Shown: positions 10,708 through 23,208, numbered from the stretch's first letter. The stretch is DNA of 64,000 bases from Calonectria ilicicola (GCA_020809705.1 CP085828.1:2542001-2606000); one strand, 5' to 3'. Numbers and translations are program-made. Notes: generated from the sequence alone by a model not told the origin.

Positions 10708-11768
10708 CATCTTTCTTTTTGGGTTGTGTTGGTAATTCTTTTTGCAAGTGATCTATGTATTATTACTCTGTTGTGGATGGTGGGTGGTGTGTCGAACAAG
10801 GATAAACATGGTTTGTGTAGTCATCTGAAACCAGCCGTTTAGGCCAGGTGGTACTGCAGGAATGCTTAGGAGATGCCCAGATGTGCCATGAAAGTCATGA
10901 AACCAAGGAGATGCTTGGCAGATGTTGCCTGTATTCAATTCCGATGAGAGAATGGCGTATTTGTAGAATTGCCTTCGGTTTGGTCTTACAGACAGTCAAG
11001 GCGTTTCTGGCGCTTGTTGGGTAACGGCTAGCGCTGATGGGCAACAGAAATTTCCCAACTCGCACGCAGAGACGCGGACCTGACCTGACCTTCTGTCAAC
11101 ACTCCACGAGGCACCCGCAATTGCGCAGGCTCAGCAGCGAACCAGCCGTGAAGGACCCAGTGCCTGCCATCTCGTTTGTAACCGTGACAAGCGCCTGTCT
11201 TATCCTAGCCGCGCCGCCCTGGTACCTTCTCCGCGTCCCTGGGGTTGATTGTCGTCGTCAATCAAACTATTGAAACCTCCCGGCGCGAACGGTCGCGCGC
11301 CACCACACTCCGGACCGAGCACGAGGCCTCCCGACAACATCGACTAAGCAGCACATTAAAACAAGCTGTGGAACTTGGTCAACCCCAGACGGAAGCGAAC
11401 GGGCAGCTGTCGGACTTAGAGAGATAAAGTTGATACGTTTATGCAGGGCGACACGCAGTCACACTCAGTCCGCGTCGCAGGCGTCGAATAGCCTTGACGG
11501 AAGCGGTCGACGTCGGTCGCCTCTGCCCCACACAACCTCGTCCAACGTCGACTCCCAGCCCAGGTTTCCAATCCCGGCCCGCGACCACGTCCAGCCTCCA
11601 GACCCTCGCCGTTGTCTGAGCGTGTTTGCCCAGCCCGACCCCAACCCCGATCGACCCTGACCCCCATCGACTGAGTCGCCCGTTTGTCGCCCGCGCCGCC
11701 CGTGGCCCAACACGCCTCGACGCCCTGCCGCCGTCACCGCCGCGACACCGAAGCGCAGCGCAGCCGCC
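10708..11768. other. Promoter and leader of the SSXT-like gene
   Basis: The AT-rich tract ends by about 10950. The last 500 bases before the start codon are GC-rich with many C runs on the + strand, typical of a fungal leader. The opposite strand carries a GC-driven open frame (11439-12089) that has repetitive Arg/Gly composition and is not credible. Confidence 0.45.
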
Positions 11769-13371
11769 ATGTACTCCGCCGGCTATGGTTTCGCCAACAA
11801 TGCTGCTCCCTCCTACAACAACGCCGCCCCACAGCAGCCTGGAGCCCAGCCGACCGGCCAGCAGCAGGTCATGTACAATCAACAGCAGCAGTTTGCCGGG
11901 ATGGCTCCCCAGGGAGCCTTTCCGCCCGGCGCGAACCCTCAGATGATGTCTGGAGGCCCTGCCGGCATGATGCCGAACGCTGGCATGCCTCACATGGCTC
12001 CTAATGGTCAAAGTGAGTCGCTTTTGCCTTCTGCCCTGATGCCAGACCCAGCTTGCCTCGGACGCGCACAGAACCAGTTTTTGCGTCATTACGCCAACTC
12101 TACCAGATGCCGTGTTTCTCCCATAAGGGGTGTCGAGATGGAGCGCGTCAAGGGCTAAATACGTGCTCTATTTGCGCCGAATCCCATTGCTTCGTTATAT
12201 TGCCAAAATGGAGACTAACTATTGGACAACAGTGCCGGGATATCAACAGCAATTCACGGGCGCGCCTTATGGCCAAGTCGTTCCGTCATCAGCTGGCCCC
12301 CAGGGTTTCGCTCCTAATTACATGATGCCCGGCGGCATGCAAGGCTTTCCCATGAATCAAGGAGTGATGCCCCAGCAGGCGCAGCAGATGATGCAACGTA
12401 TGCCTCAGCAACCTCAGCAGCAGCAACCTCAGCAACAGCAACAACAGCCTCCAAACCCTGCGGCCATGGGTCAAGTTGGAACTCCTCAACGACCGCCGAG
12501 CGCCGCCCAAGGAGCACCCAGCAGTGCTGTGCCTTCTCAGCAACCGGGCCAGTTTTCCACGCCTCAGCCTTCTTCCCAGGGCCAGGCCCAGAACAACCAG
12601 CAACCCCAATCTACTGGCCTATCGACACCTCAGACGCCAACCTTTAGTGCGAACCAGGGACTGCCCGCGAATGGAAGCTCAGGCGTGGTAACCCCATTGA
12701 GCCCAGGATCGGAATCGCGCGATAAGGAACGATTTGCGCTCTTGCTCGATATCAATCACGAGTTGCTATACGAGTCGATACAAATTCAGGCGACCCAACA
12801 AGAGTTGAAGAAGGAGCATGCCTCAGATGTTACCCAAGACAAGAAGCCAACAGAAGAAGAATCTCTATTCCAACAAGATTACCTACAGTACGTTCATGTT
12901 ACTGCGTTTACGGAGCACAGCTGACAGTTTTACAGATGCATGAGGCGGTTACAGGCAAACCTATCGTATATGGCAGCACTGGCAGACAGGAAACCAGAGG
13001 TTAAGGTGCCTCCTTGTCCTGCATATCTCAGTGCCCCCCCTCTCAATCTTTCCCTCAGGCTTCGAGCTCCAGCTACTGCGCCGGATGGCTCAGAGAACAA
13101 GGTCGATCCAGCGACTGATAGAGAAGAGCGCGATAGGAGTATTAAGGACCTATACTCGAGGTTACAAGCTGTGTTCCCCGGCTTTGACCCTAAGAAAGAG
13201 CCTGTCTATCGAGCACCTCCACCAGGAGTGGGCCCCCAAGGTCAGAAACCTGGTAACTTGGGGAGTCAAGCGAGCCCGACAGCTCAAAAGACCCCTCAAA
13301 TGCCAAATATGCCAGCACCACACATGCAATCAGCCATGCAATCAGCAATGCACCAGCCCGGCATGCCATAA
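11769..13371 (+). CDS. SSXT/SS18-like Gln-rich protein, probable SWI/SNF subunit
   Basis: Exons 11769-12012, 12233-12887 and 12936-13371 give 444 residues. The join at 12012/12233 creates a Met codon and continues GYQQQFTGAPYG. The second join restores DYLQCMRRLQANLSYMAALADRK. Residues about 244-320 match the SSXT (SS18 N-terminal) pattern: FALLLDINHELLYESIQIQ, then a spacer, then a helix with NLSYMAALAD, equivalent to the NLxYLAxxAD of SS18. In animals SS18 and in yeast Snf11 hold this position in SWI/SNF remodelers, so a nuclear chromatin-remodelling role is inferred. The N-terminal half is Gln/Pro/Met-rich with repeated QQP blocks (residues about 125-150), and the C-terminus is again Met/Gln/Pro-rich. 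The first intron is long (220 nt) with a GTGAGT donor; the second is 48 nt. Confidence 0.8.
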
Positions 13372-15254
13372 TAGCGGTTGAATCCCCTAAACTGAAGGTC
13401 AAGGCCATGTATATATATGATGAGAAGGTTCATAGAGGCCATGATCTTGGATGCTATGGATGGGTCTGATACGACGAAGCATGCATGGCCTATTGGCCTG
13501 GGCGAATTGATGGTGCGGGGTTCATGTTTTGAAAATATGGATATCTGTGTCATGTAATCTGGGAATGGAATCCGGCCCCAGAGCATGAATTCCAGGCAAG
13601 ACGAATGTGCATGACGGGGAATGAGAAGGGAAAAAATGATGGGGCAGATCCACGAGGAGTGGACTGGAGGGCGTTTCTTGGAGCGTTATTTTGGGAGCAG
13701 CCATGACGAAACAAATCCAAACAAACAAATAAAACAGTTGATTATTGTCATGTTTATATGGGGTACTAGGCATTAGAGTTAGAGTAGGACCGTGTCTGGC
13801 TGAGACGTCCTGTGGGCAATTAAGTAATTGAGGTGTCTGACAACAATGCAGGGACATGCAGTCAACTCGCTCGCGTGACATGGCATGACTAGAATTCCCG
13901 CGAGTACCTTGACCACAGCTTTGACAGTTGCGCTGATTGGGTGCGTCTGCTCTGTGTCAGCCTGCCGCTGAGGTTTTGCACGCGACACTATTTCGGAGAA
14001 TGTTGGCCAAGAGTGCCAATGGAGGGGTAATCATTGGCCCACACTGTCCAGCCGCCGCCCACAGGAGGGGGAGAAAAAAAAAAAAAAACTTCTCTGCATC
14101 ACAGCGTTGGATGGGGAGCGGGTTTCTAGCTGATACGCCGACTGTAGGCCTAGTTGGCCACCGGTGGACAAACTGGGGACATTATGGATCCATGGCTGGG
14201 TCAAGCTGCGAGGATCGAGGGCCGGCAGGCTTTTTACCCGGCCACGATCCGATGCCTTGCCTTGGATCGAGAGTGTGATGCGCAGTATGTATGTATTGCA
14301 GAGGGCAAGCTTTGCCGAATCAAGGAGGGGGACTGTGTTTTGCTGGACGCGTGTTACGTGGAAATCTTACAGATGTGGCTTGCTTTACGAGTTTTAGCAG
14401 AGAGTGGTTTTGGCTGTGATCTGTTGGCTACATGGCATGGACACACACGCCTGGGCCACTTCGGCGATCTCACTCACATCCATTGATGTACTGACTGTAT
14501 GGCCGTATCCGTACAGGTGCAGGTTTCCCTTAGTAGTGTAGTATTGTCCACATTCTGCATTGGGTCATCCCACGCCTTTCCCAGCCACCGCTCGTTCGGT
14601 TCGTTGTCAACGACTCATTACATTATCCTCTTTTTCAGTCTCGGTGACGAGAACGCGACCCTGGCTCTGACCGCCGATCTCGTCACCCACCCCTCCAACA
14701 GAGTCTGCAGCCCACTTACAGTGCCGACTTCGTACCGCCGCCAGATCATGGAAGCCGTGGAGAGGTTCGGCCAGGGCGTTGGCGGGGCGCTTTAGTGTGC
14801 TGCAAGAGTCCCCTGAACGCTTGGGATTGGGTGCGCTGAGGTGGGATTCCCAGCCATTGGCCAATGGCAGCCCGCAACAGTGTGGTGCTAGCGGCGGTGG
14901 GGGTGTGAGCACCCCGGCGCCAAGGTACCTTCTCCAGTGCAGGACCTTGGTAGGCCGAGAAAAAAAAAAAAAAGTTGTAGTGCCGCTTCCGTCACTGACT
15001 GCTGCCATCTCTTTTTCTTCTTCCTCCAAACCCTCGCACCTCCTCTTCCAACACTCCTCTTCTCTCAATCGCTGTTGAGGCAGATGAGCGCGAGGTAGCT
15101 TCTGACCAGTCAAGCGGAGCTCTGAAAACGAGTTTTCTTGCCGGCCGTAGCTCGCAATCTCTGACCTCTTCGCAACAACCCCTCCTCGTCTGCCCCGCGT
15201 TTTTGGGGCCTGCGTGCCTGCGTGCAGGAGTCTCACTCTCTTTCTCCCATCACA
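13372..15254. other. 3' region of SSXT gene and promoter of pyrABCN
   Basis: No supportable gene. 13372-13900 is likely 3' UTR and terminator DNA. 14000-15254 carries A-runs (about 14078 and 14960), a perfect CCAAT palindrome (separate entry) and a CT-rich stretch at about 15000-15250 that looks like the leader of the next gene. A minus-strand open frame of 313 codons (14607-15548) overlaps the pyrABCN start and has no family features. Confidence 0.45.
14853..14868. promoter_or_regulatory. Perfect 16-bp palindrome of two divergent CCAAT boxes
   Basis: GCCATTGGCCAATGGC reads the same on both strands and holds one CCAAT box in each direction, sharing the central GG/CC. It lies 387 bases before the pyrABCN start codon. 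CCAAT is bound by the fungal CBC (Hap2/3/5) complex. Whether one palindrome can bind two complexes is doubtful on steric grounds. Confidence 0.45.
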
Positions 15255-18200
15255 ATGTCTTCTGAAACCCAAGCACCGGCGTCGGCCCGCCTCGTTGGCT
15301 CCGACGACGATGGCCTCGTCTGCCTTGAGCTCGAGGATGGATCCACCTACCAAGGTTACAGCTTTGGTGCCCAGAAGAGCATTGCTGGAGAGCTGGTCTT
15401 CCAAACGGGTATGGTGGGGTATCCCGAGTCCGTGACAGACCCCTCCTACCGCGGCCAGATTCTCGTCATCACCTTTCCTCTGGTCGGAAACTATGGCGTT
15501 CCTTCTCGCGAGGCCATGGATGAGCTTTTGGGCGACCTGCCCGCTCATTTTGAGTCAAACCAGATCCACATTGCTGGTCTGGTGACGGCTTCCTACTGCG
15601 GCGAAGACTTCTCCCACTTCCTCGCCTCCTCCTCTCTGGGCACTTGGCTCAAGGAGCAGGGTGTCCCCGCCATGTACGGCGTTGACACTCGAGCCTTGAC
15701 CAAGAAGATCCGTGAGAAGGGTAGCATGCTCGGCAAGATGCGCCTCGAGCTGAAGGGTTCTGCCAATGCCGATGCCCCGCTGGTCCCCGGGTCTCTCGAC
15801 AGCTTCGAGCAGATCGACTGGGTCAACCCCAACACTAAGAACTTGGTCGCAGAGGGTAAGTGTCATACTCAAAACATGGATTCCGAACGCATGCTAATTG
15901 TAGTGTAGTTTCCATTAAGGCCCCCAAACTGTACAAGCCTCCCGTTGATGTTGCGCGCAAGCACCCATCAGGTCGCACCGTCCGTGTCCTGTGTCTCGAT
16001 GTCGGTATGAAGTACAACCAATTGAGATGCTTCCTCAAGCGTGGCGTCGAAGTCCTTGTCTGCCCTTGGGACTATGACTTGGCTGGCGCTATTGACGAGT
16101 ACGATGGTCTCTTCTTGTCCAACGGTCCCGGTGACCCCTCCGTCCTCGAAAACACCGTCAAGAACATCTCCGCCGTTATTGAGAAGAACAAGACACCCGT
16201 TTTCGGTATCTGTCTGGGCCACCAGCTGCTCGCTCGCGCCTCTGGTGCTAAGACGGCCAAGATGAAGTTCGGTAACCGTGGCCACAACATCCCCTGTACC
16301 AGCATGGTTACTGGAAAGTGTCACATTACTTCTCAGAACCACGGTTTCGCTGTTGACGCCCAGTCCCTCCCCGAGGGCTGGAAGGAACTCTTTGTCAATG
16401 CCAACGATGGCAGCAACGAGGGTATCATGCACTCTGAGAAGCCTTACTTCTCCGTCCAGTTCCACCCTGAGAGCACACCAGGTCCTCGCGACACCGAATT
16501 CCTCTTTGATGTCTTCATTGACACCATTGTCAACTGCGCCAAAGACCCCGCCCTTCTTCAGGCTCCCGTTAGCTTCCCCGGTGGCACTATCGAGGAGAAC
16601 GAGCGTCTGCACCCTCGCGTTTCCGTTCGCAAGGTCCTTGTCCTTGGTAGCGGTGGTCTGAGCATTGGTCAGGCCGGTGAGTTTGATTACTCTGGTAGTC
16701 AAGCTATCAAGGCTCTGAAGGAGGAAGGCATCTACACTGTCCTTATCAACCCCAACATTGCCACTATCCAGACTTCCAAGGGTCTGGCGGATAAGGTCTA
16801 CTTCCTTCCTGTCAACGCCGACTTCGTGCGAAAGGTCATCCAGTATGAGCGACCTGATGCCATCTACGTCACATTCGGTGGACAGACTGCTCTCCAAGTC
16901 GGTATCCAGCTCAAGGACGAGTTTGAGGAGCTCGGAGTCAAGGTTCTCGGTACCCCTATTGATACCATTATTACCACCGAGGACCGTGAGCTCTTTGCTC
17001 GCAGCATGGACTCCATTGGAGAGAAGTGCGCCAAGTCTGCCTCTGCTAACAACATTGATGAGGCAATGCACGTCGTCAAGGACATTGGATTCCCCGTCAT
17101 TGTCCGTGCTGCCTACGCCTTGGGCGGTCTCGGCAGTGGTTTTGCCAACAATGAAGATGAGCTCCGCGATCTCTGCAACAAGGCCTTTGCCGCTAGTCCT
17201 CAAGTTTTGATCGAGCGCAGTATGAAGGGCTGGAAGGAAATTGAGTACGAGGTCGTTCGAGATGCTCAGGACAACTGTATCACTGTCTGTAACATGGAGA
17301 ACTTCGATCCTCTTGGTATTCACACTGGTGACTCCATTGTCGTCGCTCCCTCTCAGACCCTGTCTGATGAAGACTACAACATGCTTCGAACCACAGCCGT
17401 CAATGTCATCCGACACCTTGGCGTTGTTGGTGAATGCAACATTCAGTACGCCCTGAACCCATTCTCTCGCGAGTACTGCATTATTGAAGTCAATGCTCGT
17501 CTTTCTCGATCCTCTGCTCTTGCTTCCAAGGCCACTGGTTACCCCTTGGCCTTCATTGCTGCCAAGCTTGGTCTCGGCATTCCTCTCAAGGAGATCAAGA
17601 ACTCCGTCACAAAGGTTACTTGCGCCTGCTTCGAGCCCTCGCTTGACTACGTTGTTGTCAAGATGCCCCGATGGGATCTCAAGAAGTTCACTCGTGTATC
17701 TACTCAGCTCGGCTCATCGATGAAGAGTGTCGGTGAAGTCATGAGCATTGGTCGATCTTTCGAGGAAGCTATTCAGAAGGCTATCCGTGCCATCGACTTC
17801 CACAACTTGGGCTTTGGCGAAACTAAGGCATTGATGAGCATTGACGACGAGCTTCAGACTCCCTCTGACCAGCGTTTGTTTGCCATTGCCAACGCCATGC
17901 ACGAGGGTTACACTGTTGACAAGATCTGGGAGCTCACTAAGATTGACAAGTGGTTCCTGCGCAAGCTCAAGGGCCTGAGTGACTTTGCCAAGAAGATGAG
18001 CAGCTACAGCACTACTGATATTTCCGGGAGCCCTAGCATTCTCCTTCAGGCTAAGCGACTTGGTTTCTCTGATCGACAGTTGGCTAAGTTCTGGAGTTCC
18101 AACGAGATTGCCGTCCGTCGTATGCGTCTGGACGCTGGCATCCAGCCTTTTGTCAAGCAGATTGACACTGTCGCTGCTGAGTTCCCTGCCTTCACCAACT

Positions 18201-21200
18201 ACTTGTACATGACCTACAATGCTTCCGAACATGATGTTACTTTTGAAGATCATGGTATTATGGTTCTTGGTTCTGGTGTTTACCGAATTGGTTCTTCGGT
18301 CGAATTCGATTGGTGTTCCGTTCGTGCCATTCGAACTCTGCGCGGCTCTGGTTACAAGACCATCATGGTCAACTACAACCCCGAGACTGTCAGTACTGAT
18401 TACGACGAGGCCGACAAGCTCTACTTTGAGAATATCAACCTTGAGACTGTCCTCGACATTTACCAGCTGGAGAACTCTAGCGGTGTCTTGGGTGCCATGG
18501 GTGGTCAGACCCCTAACAACATTGCTTTGCCTCTGCACCGTGCTGGTGTCAAGGTTCTGGGTACTTCTCCCGAAATGATTGATAACGCTGAGAACCGATA
18601 CAAGTTCTCTCGTATGCTTGACCGTATTGGCGTTGATCAGCCCACCTGGAAGGAGCTTACCAGCTTCGAAGAGGCCCGATCATTCTGCGAGAAGGTTTCT
18701 TATCCTGTCCTGGTCCGACCCTCGTACGTCCTCTCTGGTGCCGCCATGAACACAGTCTATTCCGAGAAGGATCTTGAAACCTACCTTGCCCAGGCTGCTG
18801 AAGTCTCCCGTGAGCACCCTGTCGTCATCACCAAGTACATTGAGAACGCCAAGGAGATTGAAATGGATGCTGTCGCCAAGGATGGTACCGTTGTTGGACA
18901 CTTCATTTCTGAACACGTTGAGAATGCTGGTGTTCACTCCGGTGACGCCACTCTGATCCTGCCTCCCAATGATCTTGAGGACACCACCATCAAGCGCATT
19001 GAGGAAGCCACCCGCAAGATTGGTGCTGCTCTTAACGTGACCGGTCCTTTCAACATTCAGTTCATTGCCAAGGACAACGACATCAAGGTCATTGAGTGCA
19101 ACGTTCGTGCCTCTCGATCTTTCCCCTTCGTTTCCAAGGTTATGGGTGTTGATCTGATCGAGATGGCTACCAAGGCCATTACAGGCCAGCCCTTTGAGGC
19201 TTACCCTCCCACCGACCTCGCCCCCAACTGCGTCGGTGTCAAGGTTCCCCAGTTCAGTTTCTCCCGCCTTTCGGGTGCTGACCCTGTTCTTGGTGTTGAA
19301 ATGGCCTCGACTGGTGAGGTTGCTTGCTTCGGTGTCGACAAGAACGAAGCCTACCTGAAGGCTCTCATGTCCACTGGTTTCAAGATTCCTAAGAAGAACA
19401 TTTTGCTGTCCATTGGTTCGTACAAGGACAAGAAGGAGATGTTGCCCTCTGTTGAGAAACTGGAGAAGCTTGGCTACAAGCTCTTTGCCACATCTGGTAC
19501 CGCCGACTTCCTTCAGGAGCACGGTGTCAAGGTCCAGTACCTCGAGGTTCTTGGCAAGGAGGAAGATACCAAGTCGGAGTTTTCGCTCACTCAGCACTTG
19601 GCCAAGAACACCATCGATTTGTACATCAACTTGCCTTCCAACAACAAATACCGACGACCTGCCAACTACATGAGCAAGGGTTACCAGACTCGTCGTATGG
19701 CTGTTGATTATCAGATTCCCCTTGTAACCAACGTCAAAAATGCCAAGATCCTCGTCGAGGCTATTGCTCGCCACTTCCAGCTGGAGGTCTCCAAGCGTGA
19801 CTACCAAACCAGCCACCGCACCATCGTCCTTCCTGGACTCATCAACATTGCGGCCTTTGTTCCAGGCATTGTCTCCCCTGATAGCACCGATTTGCAGGCT
19901 GTCACCAAGGCCTCCATCTCAGCTGGTTTCAGCATGATTCGTGTGATGCCCCTTGGTCTCGACGGTTCCATCACCGATGCCTTGACCCTTGGCACTGCCC
20001 AGCAGAACTCCAAGCGTGGTGGTTACTGTGACTACAACTTCTCAGTGTCTGCCACCTCTAACAATGCTAATCAGATTAGCCAAGTCACTGGCGAGGTGGG
20101 CTCCCTGTTCATTCCCTTCAACCACCTGTCGGGCAACATTAGCAAGGTCGCGGCTGTCACTGCTCACTTCGATGCTTGGCCTACTCACAAGCCTATTGTG
20201 ACTGATGCTAAGCTGACTGACCTGGCTTCAATCCTCCTCCTGGCCAGCCTGCACAGCCGTCGCATCCACGTCACCTCCATTACCACCAAGGATGACATCA
20301 AGCTCATTGCTCTGAGCAAGGAGAAGGGCCTGCAGGTTACTTGCGACGTTTCCATATACTCGCTGTATCTGTCCCAGAAGGATTTCCCCGAGTGCGACCG
20401 TCTGCCTACCCAGGCTGACCAGGAAGCTCTTTGGGAGCATATGAGCACCATCGACGTTTTCTCCATCGGCTCTCTTCCCTACCAGCTTGCTACTAGCCTT
20501 GGTCACAAGCCTGACCCATCCATGGGTATTTCCGATGCCCTCCCTCTTCTCTTGACTTCGGTTGCAGAGGGCAAGCTGTCCGTCGATGACATCAAGGCTC
20601 GTCTCTACACCAACCCCATGGAAATTTTCGAGCTCCACGAGCAGGTTGGTACCACTATTGAGGCTGAGATCGACCGCCCCTACACCGCCAGCTCTGGCTC
20701 TTCTTGGTCGCCTTTCGGGGGTCGCCGCATGCGCGCTTCTATCCAGCGTGTTACCTTCCAGAACACCACCGTCTGCCTTGATGGCGAGGTTCTTCCCGTT
20801 TCTCCTCAGGGCAAGGACATGTCCTCGCACATCATCCCCCCCATGTCACCCTCTGTCAAGCCGACGGTGGCTTCTATTGCTCAGACGACTGAATCGCCCC
20901 AGGTTCGTCGTTTGTCCATGTTGGGTGGTGTCAGGCCTCTGAACCGGGTTCGACCCGCTGAAGGTAGTGCGATTGCCACATCCTCACCTGCCAGGGGTGT
21001 CGCTGCCCCCCAGGACGAGCTTGCCCCTGCTCTCCAGCTGCAGCCTCGCGTTAGCACATCGATCCAGCAGATACTTGCTCAGCCCTCACCATTCAAGAAC
21101 ACTCACGTTCTGTCCGTCAAGTCTTACACTCGTGCCGATCTCCACCTGCTATTCGCTTTGGCTCAGGAGATGCGCCTTGGTGTACAGCGTGAGGGTGTCT

Positions 21201-22058
21201 TGGACATCCTCCGAGGCCGTGTTCTAACTACACTCTTTTACGAGCCTTCCACTCGCACTTCTGGTTCGTTCGACGCAGCTATGCAGCGCCTAGGAGGACG
21301 TGTCGTCAACGTTTCCACTGCTACCTCGTCTGTCCAGAAGGGCGAGTCTCTCCAGGACACTATCCGCACCCTTGCCTGCTACGGTGATGCTGTGGTTCTC
21401 CGCCACCCCGACGAGAACAGCGTCGCTGTCGCTCAGAAGTACAGCCCTGTGCCCGTGATCAACGCTGGTAATGGCAGCAAGGAGCACCCTACTCAGGCCT
21501 TCCTCGATCTCTTCACCATCCGTGAAGAGCTCGGAACTGTCCAGGGTCTTACTATTACCTTCGTGGGAGATCTTCTCTATGGCCGACCTGTCCACTCCCT
21601 GGTGTACCTGCTCCGCAACTACCATGTCCAGATCCAATTGGTTGCCCCCAAGAGTCTTCAGCTTCCTCCCAAGGTCCGGGAGCAGCTGGTTGCCTCTGGC
21701 CAGCTCCTGTGCGAGTCTGAGACTCTCACCCCTGAAATCATGGCCCGCAGCGATGTCCTCTACTGCACCCGAGTCCAGCGTGAGCGCTTCCCCAACGACG
21801 AGGAGTACCAGCGTGTCAAGAACTCTTACCGCGTGGACAATGCTTCCCTGAAGCACGCCAAGACCTCCATGGTTGTTCTCCACCCTCTTCCCCGCAACGA
21901 GGAGGTTGCTGAGGAGGTTGACTTTGACCAGCGTGCGGCCTACTTCCGACAGGTAAGTCCCTTTACTACTTTATTGAAACATAACTAACATGTGATAGAT
22001 GCGTTATGGCCTGTACTGTCGCATGGCTTTGTTGGCGCTGGTCATGGCTGATTCATGA
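15255..22058 (+). CDS. pyrABCN: Multifunctional CPSase II / aspartate transcarbamoylase (with inactive DHOase domain)
   Basis: First two steps of UMP synthesis in one cytosolic chain (yeast URA2). Exons 15255-15855, 15909-21952 and 21999-22058 give 2,234 residues, the normal size. Domains in order: glutamine amidotransferase with GICLGHQLL (nucleophile C302) and FHPES (H386, E388); two ATP-grasp CPSase halves (about 420-1480) including [18 protein letters not shown]; a DHOase-like domain from about 1505; a Ser/Pro linker with RRLS at S1870, a PKA-type site; and ATCase with [10 protein letters not shown] (about 1978), HPTQAFLD (about 2061) and HPLPRNEEV. The DHOase metal-binding HxH of active enzymes is replaced by [13 protein letters not shown], so this domain is predicted dead, as in other fungi; a separate DHOase gene must exist elsewhere. 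The last exon encodes only [19 protein letters not shown], the usual ATCase C-terminal helix. UTP feedback at the CPSase is expected from the family. Confidence 0.98.
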
Positions 22059-23208
22059 ATTTTTCTTGGGAATTGATTGATTTGAAACAAAAGTTATTTT
22101 GGTTATGGATTAGAGAACTGCTTGTATTGAGTCTGGCCGGATAGAATGGCGGTGCTTAGCAAGTATTTTTTATCATGAGGTTTAATGCCCTGTGCACGTA
22201 TTATGATTAGATGTGTAATTTGACGACTCGCGTCGTCGTATCCGTATATGTATGTATAGTTTGTATATATTATGTATGTTACGTTTCGTCCGTTGCGTTC
22301 GTGTGTGTCGTGTGTCGTGTATGTTTCGTCTATGTCACTATTCTAGTTGGGGCTTTAAGTGGGTCCTAGAGAGGAAAATCATGGCGCCATGTGGGATAAT
22401 GGTGGACCTGATCAGCGTTGCCAAGTGAGTGACAAAATAGCATAGGACTCAAAGTGTGACCAGAATGTTGAAAGAAAAGGGCCAGCAGATATGAATGGCT
22501 TCGAGGAGTTTATAATGCCTTTCTTTTTGTCATCCATTTTGGCCATGAGCCTTGAGCTTTGTGGTCCCATTTACATACGATATGGTGGGTGGAAACACTA
22601 TACTTGAACCAGATGTTGCCCAATTTGACGAAAAGGCATCTGCCTGTTGCAAGCGTGGCTGGCTTCTGTTACCTGGTTACAGGGTCGAGTGGTTGAAATA
22701 CTGGCTTGCAAGGAGCATTTGCACACAATAGGTGCTAAAGATGACGAGATATCTGAACCCACATTAGTACTAAAGGGACATCAAAGTAACTCTTTTAGTA
22801 GAACATTATAATTTTTTTTAGTTCACGGCTGTTTAATATGGGATTGCCGGTAGGCCTACTATTTCTGGACGAGGTAATTAAGGATAAATAAATGCTGCAT
22901 GGTATCTTTGTGTCAAGCTACGAGGTCGGCGGCACATACACACACATGCAGGATACAGGATACAGGATACAGGATACAGGGCGGCATGGGCGCTAAACCG
23001 AATACGTCAGCGTGGCATGTCCTTCCTCGGGGGCGGCAAAAGCAGTCACCCCATGACAGGTGACGGAGACAGTGTGACACGCGAGACTTTTGGAGAGGTA
23101 TAAGTCGCTCTTTTTTGCAGCGGGAAACTTCGCCATCGACCCTCTGGACTTCTCCTCCAGCGGTCAATGCATCCAGCGCTCCGAAACTGCATCCGATCAA
23201 CAGCAAGA
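22059..23208. other. Spacer between pyrABCN and PDX3
   Basis: Downstream of the stop codon, 22230-22340 is a low-complexity GTATGT/GTGTCGT-rich tract, probably 3' UTR. The rest shows no gene. A 7-bp tandem repeat at 22949-22980 is listed separately. The last 150 bases are the likely PDX3 promoter and leader. Confidence 0.4.
22949..22980. repeat. Tandem 7-bp repeat, CAGGATA x 4.6
   Basis: Four exact copies of CAGGATA followed by CAGG, 32 bases in all. It lies about 230 bases upstream of the PDX3 start codon. Confidence 0.9.

Noticed and set aside
11439..12089. 216-codon minus-strand frame over the SSXT gene start
   Set aside because: Gly/Arg/Val-rich frame due to GC-rich leader, opposite a better-supported coding exon.
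14607..15548. 313-codon minus-strand frame across the pyrABCN promoter and start
   Set aside because: No family signature, and it covers a promoter with A-runs and a CCAAT palindrome. Its coding part is antisense to the amidotransferase domain.
15968..17416. 482-codon open frame antisense to pyrABCN
   Set aside because: Mirror of a highly expressed gene's codon bias. It has no start context or family content and lies opposite conserved CPSase domains.
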